Below are positions 1 through 13,600 of a stretch of DNA of 64,000 nucleotides, piece after piece (position 1 is the first letter of the stretch; the number at the start of each line of letters is the position of its first letter). Location of the stretch: NCBI RefSeq assembly GCF_032362555.1, contig NC_083525.1, forward strand, positions 8,417,501-8,481,500. Direction: 5' to 3'. The stretch comes from Amyelois transitella (lineage: Eukaryota > Arthropoda > Insecta > Lepidoptera > Pyralidae). The notes below the pieces were generated by a model, which saw only the letters and a program-made list of their open reading frames with translations, ran no database searches and was not told the DNA's origin. The position numbers and the translations under genes are program-made.

Positions 1-149
1 AATAGTGACAAGTTGCTAGCCTATTGCCTATTTAAAAGAATTCAAAGTTTAAGAGCCTAACCCTTAGTCGCATTTTCTGACATCCCTGGGAAAGAGATGG
101 AGTGGTCCTATTCTTTTTTGTATTAGTGCCGGGAACCTCACGGCACACT
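1..149 (+). repeat. CATA element, 3' part, cut by window start
   Basis: Begins AATAGTGACAAGTTGCTAGC and ends GCCGGGAACCTCACGGCAC, the standard far end of the family. Confidence 0.8.
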
Positions 150-325
150 ACAACCATACTTCCTCTATAAAGAGAAAAAAAATCAGGCCTCTTTCCCATA
201 GGGGTAGGCGGGGACTACATCAATCCTATAATAACAGCTGTACGTGTGTTAAATGTATACAGCTGTATGCTACAGCTGAACAATGTCTTTCAGTCTTTTC
301 AAGACTGTTGTCACTGTCTATCCCA

Positions 326-642
326 TCTACACTAATATTATAATGCTGAAGAGTTTGTTTGTTTGTTTGTTTGAACACGCTAATCTCGGGAACTACTGGT
401 TCAAATTGAAAAAATATTTTTGTGTTGAATAGACCATTTATCAAGGAAGGCTCTAAAGCCTTCCTCGATAAATGGTCCAATAGTTGCAGCATAACATCAT
501 GCTAAACCTTAGGGTTTTGGGATTGGGAGCAAAGAAATAATGGAAAATGTGACAAAAAAACGGGGAAAATTATTAATCCTTGAGGGCTTCAATGATGCCC
601 AAAATTACTATTACACGCAGACGAAGTCGCGGGCACAGCTAG
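326..642 (+). mobile_element. Helitron-like non-autonomous element, family 1
   Basis: Ends GACGAAGTCGCGGGCACAGC then CTAG before a T; the GC hairpin plus CTAG is the Helitron 3' mark. An internal palindrome at 432-477 carries 21-nt arms with one mismatch. No transposase. Confidence 0.7.
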
Positions 643-848
643 TTATGGATATAGTCGTGATTGTATGTGTGTATGTATTTTACAGCCAAGTTGTTTATTT
701 TTACTTGTAACTTGAGACAGGCGGTCTCAGTCCAACTGCAAACAAGGGCATAGTCACCTGTTATGGAGAGCCTGGTTAGAGCAAGCACCATATGTAAATT
801 GTTTGCATTTTTCTAATTTATCACCTGGATTTATTTCAATCCTGTACA

Positions 849-1105
849 TACATACACATGATCATGTCTATATCCCTTGCGGGGTAGACAGGGCCACAGA
901 ACCCACAGTCTTGAAAAGACTGATAGGCCATGTTTAGCTTCGGCTTTATGATAGAATTGAGATTCAAATAGTAATAGGTTGCTGGCCCTTCACCAAAAAG
1001 AAGAATCCAGAGTTTATAAGAAGCCTATCCCTTAGTCGCCTTTTACGACATCCATGGGAATGAGTCCTATTCTTTTTTTCTATTAGTGCCGAGAACCACA
1101 CGGCG
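849..1105 (+). repeat. CATA element, near full length
   Basis: Runs from the CATA tract through TATATCCCTTGCGGGGTAGA and TTGCTGGCCC to GCCGAGAACCACACGGC. This layout defines the family. Confidence 0.85.
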
Positions 1106-1344
1106 TTTCTCGTTATATGGAGTGGATATATGTAGTATAATCTAACTAGACCCCAGCCGCGGTTCCACCTGCAGAAATCTTATCCCTTAACTCGCGTTCG
1201 CGCGGACATTTTGAAAACTCCAGCTCACCTTCACTGGGAGAACCTACATGCCGAATTTTAGCTCACTACACCCAGTAGTTTCTTCTTCTTCTTCTTCTTT
1301 GTCTGTAATTCAGTCATTGTTGTAGCAAAAGTGATATATATTCT

Positions 1345-1602
1345 AGCATTAGTCCCGGAATAGGACCACTCCCTCTCATTCCCATGGATGTCGTAAAAGG
1401 CGACTTGGTCGCCTTTTACGACATCCATGGGCTTATAAACTTGAGATTCTTCTTTTAGGCGATGGGTACCAAAAAGTCACTATTTGAATCTCAATTCTAC
1501 TATTAAGCCGAACAGCTGAATGTGACTAAATAAGCCTTTTTAAGACTGTTGACTCTGTCTACCCCGCAAGGGATATAGACGTGAATATATGTATGTATGT
1601 AT
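1345..1602 (-). repeat. CATA element with an internal snap-back palindrome
   Basis: Minus orientation. 1381-1431 is a perfect palindrome (two 24-nt arms, 3-nt loop) where a normal copy has one arm followed by TAAGGGATAG. Confidence 0.85.
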
Positions 1603-1663
1603 TAGTCCCGGTTCAGTCTGAATCGAACATTATGTTAGTCATTATATCTGATGATTGTTCCAG

Positions 1664-4600
1664 CCGCGGCACTACCGCACCGCCATCTATGTGCTGCTTC
1701 TCATCAATCTGGTGTCGATCTTCACAGCCGCCAAGACGGTCCTGGTGCTCAACCCTGAAGACAGGTGTGTATTACGTAATTTCATAATTATTTATATGCC
1801 ACGAATTACTTATGTGCCGTGTGGTGCCGGGAGCACCAATAAAAAAGAAATAATAGGACCGCTCCATCTCGTAAAAGGCGTAGACGTGACTATATGTATG
1901 TATGCCATCGTTTAGCCAATCAGTCTTTTCAAGACGGTTGGCTCTGTCTACCCCGCAAGGGATATAGACGTGACTATATGTATGTATGTATATAGCGATA
2001 GTTTTTCAAGTTTATAAGCCTATCCCTTAGTCGCCTTTTACGACAACCATGGGAAAGAGAAGGAGTGGTCCTATTCTTTTGTTTATTGGTGCCGGGAACC
2101 ACACGGCATCGCTATATCGCTTTTTATTATGACGTGAAACGAGACAGCGATAAAGTTTCTCGCGCGTTAATAAATCTGTCAATAATAAAATAAATATATA
2201 CATTAGGGGGATCCCCATTTAATAAACTTGTTCACATACATACATAAAATCACGCCTCTTACCCGGAGGGGTAGGCAGAGACTACATCTTTCCACTTGCC
2301 ACGATCTCTGCATACTTCCTTCGCTTCATCCACATTCATAACTTTCTTCATGCAAGCTCGACGGCAATAAACTTGTTTGTTTCGTATTTTTTGCCCAGTA
2401 TATTAATAACGGTAATAGGTAGACGCTTATAATTTTCACAGAATATTTTGTTGTATCACCCTCTTGACTTTAGTCCCGGTTGCATCCTCACCACTCTGGA
2501 GAAGAGCCCGGGGTACGCTTTTGACCGTGGACCCTGGATTGGGTGAGTCAGGTTTTTACACGAAGCGACTCACATCTGACCTCCGCAACCTATGCAGGTT
2601 TACCCATCCAAATTCCTGAATGTGCAGGTTTCCTCACGATGTTTTCCCTCACCGTTAAAAAAATCGTTTAGTATTCTAACTTATGTAGGTAAGTATTATA
2701 TAATTTTCGAAAATAGTCATTGGTACATGGCCGAGGCGAGATTCGAACCTGCGCTCTTTACATACATACATATAATCACGTCTGTATCCCTTGCGGGGAA
2801 GACGGAGCCAACAGTCTTAAAAAGATAGATAGGCCGCGTTCAGCTATTTGGCTTTATGATGGAATTGAGAATCAAATAGTGACAGGTTGCTAGCCCATCG
2901 CCTAAGAGAAGCATCCCAAGTATATAAGCCTATCCCTTAGTCGTCTTTTACGACATCCATGGGAACGAGATGGAGTGGTCCTATTCTTTTTTTTTATTGG
3001 TGCCGGGAACCACACGGCACGGCGCTCTTTACTTTTAATATATTTACGGAACCCTTCGTGCGCAAGATCGACTCGCACTTGGCCGGTTTATTTTTAAACT
3101 AGCTGTGCTAACAGCAACTTCGTCCGCGTAGAATAGTTATTCTGGGCATCATTGAAGCCCTCAAGGATGAATAATTTTCCCTGTTACTTTCACATTTTCC
3201 ATTATTTCTTTGCTCCTTATAGTTGCAGCGTGATGTTATACAGCCTAAAGCCTTCCTCGATAAATGGTCTATTCAACGCAAAAAGAATTTTTCAATTCGA
3301 ACCAGTAGTTCCTGAGATTAGCGCGTTCACAATCAAACAAACTCTTCAGCTTTATAATATTAGTACCTATAGATAAATTTACTCTTCATTACTGTAATAC
3401 CTTTACTTAATTGCACAATATTGTACCTAATTGCGTTTCTAGTTTTTCAGTGCGTGTCGATTATCACACCGATTACACGCAATATGTTGTCGTTATTGGA
3501 TAATACTAGTTTTTTTAATCGACTTCAAAAAAGTCTATGGATTCCTCTTTTAGGCGATGGGCTAGCAACCTGTCGCTATTGGAATCTCAATTCTGTCATT
3601 AAGCCAAACAGCTGAACGTGGCCAATCAGTCTTTCAAAAAAGTAGGTGAATGTACTAGTAGATCACTGCGGAACAATTACAAGTTGTCGATCCCAGCACA
3701 TCGGCTGGCTAAGGTAGGGAAATCATTTCTGATTAATTGTATAAGATTTTATAATAAATTACCAAAAAGTGTTCTTGAAATGAATGATAGAAAATTCAAA
3801 CAGTATATTAAAGTTGAGCTTTGTAGGAAAGCCTATTACAGCACGGATGATTATATTAATGATAAACATGTGTGGCCCGAGCTGGACATAATGGCCTCTT
3901 AAATGCTTGTGTATTTTTGACATGATCTTGACATAATTTGTACAGTATGTACATATTTTATTTTATATTTATTTTATTTGACGAAATATTCGTATTGACA
4001 TAATCAGTTCTACATTCATACATGTTTTTTAATGTAGACAATGTGCATTCGTCCACGATTTAGATTTAAGAGATCTATATTTGTAAATTGACGTCCTGTG
4101 AAAATGCTGCAGTGTAGTTTGTTCCGCCGCTTCTTCTACACATGCGCTTTGGAAGCGGTAGTAATTATAATTAGATTTAAGTTATGTGACGTCAATAAGT
4201 GATACCTTGTATCCAATTTTGAAAATAAATCTATTCTATTCTATTCTATTCTAGTGTTTTCAAGACTGTTGGCTCTGTCTACCCTGCACGGGATATAGAC
4301 GTGACTATATGTATGTATGCCATCGTTAAGCCAAACAGCTGAACGTGGCCAATCAGTATTTTCCAGACTCTTGGCTCTGTCTACCCCGCAAGGGATATAG
4401 ATCAGAATATATGTATGTCTGTTCAAGAATGGTCACTTGAATATTATAATGCGTACTAGGTCTATTCAACGCAAAAAGAATTTTTCAATTCGAACCAGTA
4501 GTTCTTGAGATTAGCGCTTTCAAACGAACAAACTCTTCAGCTTTATAATATTAGTAAAGATATAACTTTGAACCTACTTGTTATTCAGAAGTAGGTACAT

Positions 4601-7600
4601 GTTGGTAACATACATATGTTTTGTAAATTATTTTTTAATCTGTTTCCTTATTTATCTTTTACAAATAAAACAAATTGTAGCTGTTAACAATATATGTGTT
4701 CGTAATTACGTTAGTACAAATTTAGTGCACGTTGTATAATTTTACAATTCAGCATTTCTTAGCATGAATATTTTTCCTTGGTTACACATACTTACTTACA
4801 TACATAAAGTCACGTCTATATCTCTTCCGAGTAGACAGAGACAACAACAACAGCCTCGAAGTAAGTTCGAGACTCGTGTTACGAGATACTAACTCAACGA
4901 TACTATATTTTATAATAAATACTTAAATAGATAAACATCCAAGACCCAGACCAATCAGAGAAAGTTCGTTTCTCATCATGCCCTGAACGGGATTCGAACC
5001 CGGTACCTCCGGTTTCACAGACAAGCGTATTACTCCTGCGCCACAGAGGCTTCATAAATCTATTTAAAATTGGCAATCCATAAAAAAAAATAATTATTTA
5101 TTATTAAAATCTCATATAAATAAATTAATCTGAACAATGTATTCTCTCGTCCGCATTCTATTCTAAGTTTGGATATTTGTGAAGTTGACGTTGTTGAAAA
5201 AATGCTGCAATGCAGTTTGTTACCGCTTCTTCTGCACTGACGCCTTGGAAGCGGCAGTAAACTTAGTTTTAAGTAATTTATTTCACGTCAACCAATGTTG
5301 CGAAACCAAAAGATTTGACAATTATTAAGCGATATGATCCTACTACTATTTCCTACTACTATTATAAAGGCGAAAGTTTGTATGGATGTATGGATGTTTG
5401 TTACTCTTTCACGCAAAAACTACTGAACCGATTACCATGAAATTTGGTATGTAGGTAGCTGAAGACCCAGAATAACACATAGGCTACTTTTTATCCCGGA
5501 GTTCCCGCGGGATTGATAGGGTTTCCATGCGGACGAAGTCGCGGGCGGCCTCTAGTATAATATAGGTCCGTTGCGATTCAAGTAGCGTGATCAACAGCGA
5601 TAATCGGAAAGGACACAGTTCAATCTCGTAATGCGCTCCAATGAATCAGACAGACTGACGTAAACTCCACCTTTACGATTTAGATTTAAGAGATCTATAT
5701 TTGTAAATTGACGTCCGATGTAAATGCTGCAGTGTAGTTTGTTCCGCCGCCGCAGTTTATATGTGTATAGACGATTTTCTACCGATGACTATGACGTGAT
5801 TTTATGTATGTATGTATGTTATTGGATTTCATTCAGTCAACCAAAATATAAAGGAAAATCTATAATTAAAAAGGCAGCGCACATAAAAAGCATTGAGGAT
5901 GTTTTATTAGGGTTTTTCTATAAAAGTTACATACATACATATGGTCACGTCTATATCCCTTGCGGGGTAGACATAGCCAACAGTCTTGAAATGACTGAAT
6001 GGCCACGTTCAGCTATTTGGATTAATGATAGAATTGAGATTCAAAAAGTGACAGGTTGCTAGCCCATCGCCTAAAAGAAGAATCCCAAGTTTGTAAGCCT
6101 ATCCCTTAGTCGCCTTTTACGATATCCATGGAAAAGAAATGGAGTGGTCCTATTATTTTTTGTATTGGTGCCGGGAACCACTTTATAATATGTAGTGATT
6201 AATCTTAGAACATGTGAGCTGACGTAATGTTTACATATCTATCTAATAACATAATATCTGAAACATTAATCATACGGCGTGCTTGTCTGTTTATCAAAAC
6301 ACAAACATTCAGTGTAATCTCTCGGACGAGGCACAATTAGGATGCTTCACAATGTGTCAAGGCTAAATTTCATGTAAGTATACACACATACATATGTTCA
6401 CGTCTATATCCCTTGCAGGGTAGACAGAGCTTCGTGGTCGGGGGGGCAGAAGGCGTGCACTTTATCGTGCGCGCCTACTGCCTCACTAGGGTCACTTCCC
6501 GACCCTGGGATGGAAAGGGCGGCCAGCAACTTACTGGTCGCCCATTACAGCAAGCTTCCCGGCACAGAAGCGCCGGGCAGCCAGAGGGTATCGTGGTGAA
6601 ATGCCTGCGATCCCATGATGCCCTCAAAATGGCAAGAAGAGCGAACGGAGGGGTTTTAGTGGGTAGGCTGGTATACTAGCTGCCAGGAGTCCCACACTCT
6701 CCCGGGTGAAGACCCGGGGGGTTGTCCGTAAAAAGGATTTCCCCTTCGATAACAAAAAAAAAAAAAAGGGTAGACAGAGCCAACAGTCTTGAAAATTCTG
6801 AAAGGCCACGTTCAGCTTAATGATGAATTGAGATTCAAATGGTTGCTAGCCCATCGCCTTAAAAAAGAATGTCACGTTTATAAGACTATCGCTTAGTCGC
6901 CTTTTACGACATCCGTGGGAAAGAGATGGAGTAGTAATATTCTTTTTTTTTATTTGTGTCGGAAACCACATGGAACTTCATGTAGGTATGTATTTTAAAT
7001 TTCACGTAAGTTCTCTTGTTAAAAGATGTTTACGCATGTTTTTAATTTTGAATCGGAATAGAAAAAAAAAAGAAAAAACAAAATTAAAAACAATAAGTGA
7101 TTTGTTTCTTTTATAACTACATGTGTACTTACTATTTTCTTGTTACTGTGTAAATTTCTATGCAATAAAGATATTACAAACAAACAAAATTAATTATAGA
7201 ATTAATTACTCAATAGCATGAGGAGAGTTATGAATGAGTTAATTATGGACGAAGCAAAAGAAGTAAGAATATGCAGGTATTTAGGCAGGGATCATGGCAA
7301 GTGGGTAATTAAAATAAATTAAGAACTAAAATAAATAATAATTTAATTTAATTAATTTATTATTAATTATTCTTTTCAAGACTGTTGGCTCTGTCTACCT
7401 CGCAAGTAATATAGACGTGACCATATGTATGTAATAATAAAACATACAAAACAGCACGAAACAGATAGAGATGGTACAAAGGCGGACTCATCGCTAATGC
7501 GATATCTTCCAGTCAACCTTTGAATGGAAGAATTATACATATACATACTATGCCTCCTGCAGACATGTCAATTTGATTAAACCTAATGGATGTGATTGTA

Positions 7601-10600
7601 CGAGTGGATTATGATTGATCGCGCTTGTTGTCAGAGGCGGCCGCATCGACCTGAGAGTGTAGGGACTGAGACGAGTGCATGGCAACTGTACACATACATA
7701 CATACATATTGGTCACGTCTATATCCCTTGCGGGGTAGACAGAGCAACCAGTCTTGAAAAGACTGACAGGCCACGGTCAACTGTTTGGCTTAATGATAGA
7801 AAAAAATATGATTTCAATGCGAATATTATGTCGAATAGTACTTATAATGATATATATACAATTATATATACGTACTGTATAAATATGAAGAATATTATAT
7901 GAAGAAGAAAATGCTGCAGTGCAGTTTGTTACCGCTTCTGCACTGACGCTTTGGAAGCGGCAGTAAACATAGTTTTAAGTAACTTATTTGTCGTTAACCA
8001 ACGTTGTGAATACAAAAGATATGACATTTATTAAGTGATATTGAAATGTCCCATAATAACGAATAAACGTTTTGAATTTGAATATACGTTCCATTACAGA
8101 ATCTCGGTGACCCGAGGCGCTTGGCTGACGGCGCTCGGATTCGTTTTTCAAAAGACATGACAATTATTAAACGTTTTTGAAATGTCCCATAATAACGTTT
8201 TGAATTTGAATTTATTTTCCATTACAGAATCTCGGTGACCCGAGGCGCTTGGCTGACGGCGCTCGGATTCGTTTTCTTCATGTCAATGTTCGAGCTCCTG
8301 AACGTGTGCGCTCTGTACACCGGGGTAGGCAGCCGGCTGAGGCAGAGATACCGGCTCGGCTGCGGCGACGTGCTGGACATCACCAACAAGTGAGTGCCGC
8401 GCGCGGAATGTAAGTTGAACAAGATGGCGGCGCGTCTTCTTCATGACAGCGTTGGCGCTGGTGTACACCAGGGTAGGCAGCCGGCTGAGGCAGAGATACC
8501 GGCTCGGCTGCGGCGACGTGCTGGACATCACCAACAAGTGAGTGCCGCGCGCGGAATGTAAGTTGAACAAAGATGGCGGCGCGTCTTCTTCATGACAGCG
8601 TTGGCGCTGGTGTACACCAGGGTAGGCAGCCGGCTGAGGCAGAGATAGAGGTTTCAGTTATTAAATTATTTCAAACAAGGATGGAGTTTACACAATTTAT
8701 AGTATTTATGGGGTGTTCAATAGTGATCAGTGGACTTAATGCATTGGAAAAGTTAAAAATATTCCCAAAAAATAGAAACCCGTGCCGTGTGGTTCCCGGC
8801 AACAACCAAAAAACAAAAAGAATAGAACCACTCCGTCTCATTCCCATGGATGTCGACTAAGGGATAGGCTTCTAAACTTGGGATTCTTCTTTTAGGCGAT
8901 GGGCTAGCAACCTGTCACTATTTGAAGCTCAATTCTATCATAAAACCAAGCAGCTGAACGTTGCCTATCAGTCTTTTGAAGACTGTTGGCTTTGTCTACC
9001 CCGCAATGGATATAGACGGGCTGATATGTATTTATGTAAATTGAAACCCAGGTCCTTTGATCGATGATAAAAAACCACTATCTGAACCTAATAAATCTAT
9101 TCTATTCTATTAACCTTCAAAAACAGTTGTCTTTACAAAATAAATACATATAAAAAAATAGTCATTATTCTGTATTGCTTTTTAATAACAGTGGAATTAA
9201 TGATTGTTGATAAAGTTTAACATTGCCTCGGGAAGAAAAAAAAAATAATATTGTCTATCGTCACTTGTATAGGATGTATTTCCGGTCAATAAAGTTGTTG
9301 TCACGTATCCGTTAGTCTAACTATAATAACTCCGTAACATATAGCGTTGTCGGAATTGATATGGTGGTCTATATTCCGACCGTATCTCGTAAACAAAATG
9401 ACAAGGCCGAATTAATTTAGATGTTATTCCATATTGATTGGCCTATTTTGGTGATTATAATCATTTTTTTTAATAATGTATCTACATATATCTGTTAGGT
9501 ATGTATAATTGATGAAATGTTTCAGATATATTATATGTATTATAATCGTATGTGTTATCATGGTTTTGATTGAATTAAATATATAATTCTTTATGGCACA
9601 CTAGACCATTACATGCGTAAGTGATATTAAATTAAGTTGACTTAAATCTAATTACATGACGTTTGATGTTGTAATTTGGAATGTATGAGATATCTTCATG
9701 AGAAATGTAGGGGAGCTCTAGATGTCTCTAAATACTCACAGGAACGAAGTGAACAAGATTTTTTTATACTCAACTGAAAAGAATCATTCGTTCATTCATA
9801 TAATCACGTCTATAACAATTAACAGTTAATCAAAAATTAACTGTATGTTATGACAAGTACGTTGAAAATATGATGAAAAAAAATATATATAATCCTCAAC
9901 ATCAGGTTAGTGTCGGCGGTGCAGGCGGCGTTCTGCTGCGCCACCGGCGTGGTGGTGTGCCTCTGGTCCTGCACCCGGGACTTCATGCGCACCTCCCACT
10001 ACATGTCCGAGGCGTACGCGTGGTTCGGTGCCGCCTACTTCTTCTACGACATCTGGTCTATGTACATGGTGAGTGATGAACAATAAATAAAATATATATA
10101 TATATATATATATGTATGTATATATATATGTCCTGCACCCGGGACTTCATGCGCACCTCCCACTACATGTCTGAGGCGTACGCATGGTTCGGTCACTTTT
10201 CCGCCAGCCGGGGTGATATGACGTATTTAGGATCGTGGACGTTTGATACTTTTATTTTTTTTCGTACTTTCTGAATTATGAATTGATATTTTTCTTTTAA
10301 CGTTTTTAAATATCCTTTAGATGAGTACACTTAACAGTTAAATTTATGCAGTTGAATTAAAAGTCACCCTGTATAGATCTCAATTCTATCATTAAGCCAA
10401 ACAGCTGAACGTGGCCTATCATTCTTATCAAGACTATTTCGTATAATCCAAATTAAAAGACGTCTTTTCACCAGGTACACGTTCAAATGAACACCAACGT
10501 GGACTACTTCAAGAGCAAACTCCAAAGGAAGTTATCCAAAAATGGCGACGCGTCCTTGTCTTCGGGCGACGGCGCCCCGCCCGCCAAGAGGCAGCCCACC

Positions 10601-13600
10601 TTCCTGGAGTACTGCCGATACGAGCCGGTCATACTGCTGCACCACATCTTCATTGGCGGCTTCGGGTTCCTCGTCATTGTGGTGAGTAGACATTGACAAA
10701 CTCCAAAGGAAGTTGTCCAAAAATGGCGACGCGTCCTTGTCTTCGGGCGACGGCGCCCCGCCCCCCAAGAGGCAGCCCACCTTCCTGGAGTACTGCCGAT
10801 ACGAGCCGGTCATACAGCTGCACCACATCTTCATTGGCGGCTTCGGGTTCCTCGTCATTGTGGTGAGTAACATAGACTAACGTTATCCCTCATTTATAAT
10901 ATGAGGGTTATGAGTCTTCTTAGTTTTGATGTTAGCGGGAGCGATGTTACGGGTTCAATGGAAATGGAAGATGTTTTTTTTATGTAGACAATGTGATTTA
11001 GATTTAAGAGATCTATTATCGTAAATTGACGTCCGATGAAAATGTTGCAGTGTAGTTTGTTCCGTCGTTTCTTCTACACATGCGCTTTGGATGCGGTAGT
11101 AGTTATAGTCAGATTTAATTGATGTGACGTCAATAAGTGATACCTTGTATCCAATTTTGATTCAATTCTATCATGAAGCCAAACGGCTAAACGTGGCCTA
11201 TCAGTCTTTTCACGACTGTTGGCTCTGTCTACCCCGCTAGGGATATAGACGTGATTATATGTATGAATGTAGAAGCGAAGGAAGTATGCAGAGATCGTGG
11301 CAAGTAGAAAGAGGTAGTCTCTGCCTACCCCTCCGGGAAAGAGGCGTGATTTTATGTATGTAAGTATATTTACGGCCTCTGTGCGCAGCGGTGGTGCGCT
11401 TGTCTGTGTTACCGGAGGTCCCGGGTTCGAATCCCGGCCGGGGCATGATGAGAAACGAACTTTCTCTGATTGGCCTGGGTCTTGGATGTTTATCTATATA
11501 AGTATTTATTATAAAATATAGTATCGTTGAGTTAGTATCTGTTAACACAGGTCTCGAACTTACTTCGAGGCTAACTCAATCAGTGTACCTAATTTGTAAA
11601 AAAAAAAATTGAAAAAAATTGTTACAATATTGTGTCCAGTACCTACGCGGCGACCTCGGCGACTGCACGTTCGGCTTCGTGTACCTAATGGAGCTGTCCA
11701 CCCCGTTCGTGTCGGCGCGCGGCATCCTCTCCCGGCTGCGGCTGAAGGCTTCCCGCGCTTATCTCCTCAACGGGCTGCTGATGCTGATAACCTTCCTGCT
11801 GTGTCGCGTGGTCAGCCTGCCCTCAGTGTGCTACATGTATAGCAGAGTGCTGGGACTCTCCTACTGGGAGGTGGGTCTTCGTATACTGGATACTCTGCCG
11901 TGGTATAACTAAAATGCCGTTATCTGACATCAGGATTTACACCGACGGCCTCTGTGGCGCAGCGGTAGTGCGCTTGTCTGTGGTCGGAGGCCCCGGGTTC
12001 GAATCCCGGCCAGGGCATGATGAGAAACGAACTTTCTCTGATTGGCCAGGGTCTTGGATGTTTATCTATATGTATATGTTTTTATTATAAAATATAGTAT
12101 CGTTGTGTTAGTATCTCGTAACACAAGTCTCGAACTTACTTCGAGGCTAACTTAATCAGTGTAATTTGTCCCGTATATATTTATATATATTATTTATTAA
12201 CTAAAATGCCGTTATCTGACATCAGGATTTACACCCTTTTTTACCGGTTAAATAAGAAAAAAAAATCTCTTTTTGATCTGTATATTATACGACTTTTTGG
12301 TACCTTTAAGTCATAAATAGGCGTTCTCATTGATGAATGGCATCAGTTTAAATTTTTACCGCAGTTTTTGACGTTTCACTAAAAACAAGGATTTGGCAGA
12401 TAACGGCGTTTTAGTTATACCAGGGCAGCCCTGGGAACAAGTTCAAATAGTCGGGAGTTCGGTCACTGGCCATATGCTCGACCACCACCGGGAACAAGTT
12501 CAAGGTCTTGAGAGTACACATTGACGGCCTCTGTGGCGCAGCGGTCTGTCTGTGACACCGGAAGTTCCGGGTTCGATGAGAACGGGCATAATGAGAAACG
12601 AACTATATCTGATTGATTCAAATATTGACAGATTGCTAGCTTTGTGGCCTTAAAGAAGAATCCCAAGTTTTTAAGTCCTATCCCTTAGTCGCCTTTTACG
12701 ACATCGATGGGAAAAAGATGAAGTGGTCCTATTATTTTTTATATTGGTGCCGGGAACCACACGGCATATACATACATATCTATATTCATGTAAAATTCCA
12801 CATCCATATCCATTAAGGTTTTTCGCTGTTTTTGACTGATAATAGCGTAGCGTGATTTTATTTTTATTTTTGTGTTTGTTTATTTGTAATATCTTTATTG
12901 CATAGAAATTTACACAGTACCTAACAAGGAAATAGTAAGTACATATGTAGATATAAAAGAATCAAATCACTTGCAATGGGCTTATAGATATCGCCACAAT
13001 TTGAAATATACGTAATTTTAATTCGCAGGCCATCCAGACTCTCCCGATTGGCTGCAAGATCTCCATCTGCATTCTCCTGTTGCCGCAGCTCTACTGGTTC
13101 TATCTGATGTCTGCGGGCGCCATGAAGGTATAACATGCATACATACATCATACATACACAAAGTCACGTCTATATCCCTTGCGGGGTAGACAGAGCCAAC
13201 TTACAACTTTATTGTGGTATAAATTTAACCTTTCGTTGACACTAGTATCGTGAGGTGTGGTTCCCGGCACCATTAGAAAAAAAGAATAGGACCACTCCAT
13301 CTCTTCGATGGTCGTAAAAGGCGACTAAGGAAAAAACTTGGGATACTCCTTGTAAGCGATGGGCTAGCAATCTGTCATTATTTGAATTAAATAAAAATAA
13401 AATAAAATGTTTTTATTTCAGATTTGCATCCATTAAATCAAATTGTAAACATAGTTAGCCTCATAGTTTCTTTTGTTTTCATGTCTCTTGTGGTGCTAAA
13501 GGGTTATTGTAATTTAGGGATATTGACGGCTTCTGTGGCGCAGCGGTAGTACGCTTGTCTGTGGCATCGGAGGTCCCGGGTTCGAATCCCGGCCAGGGCA

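Larger units (their letters stand above)
1765..8227 (+). other. Large intron of TLCD3
   Basis: 6.5 kb, mostly mobile elements: CATA, Helitron-like, SINE, LINE 3' ends and the poly(A) insert. A stretch at 3040-3090 matches a widespread lepidopteran repeat with GAACCCTTCGTGCGCAAGAT. No other gene was recognised. Confidence 0.7.

Noticed and set aside
6413-6679. 88-codon frame in the GC-rich insert
   Set aside because: It spans the target duplication and runs into 3' UTR-like sequence; no protein similarity recognised.
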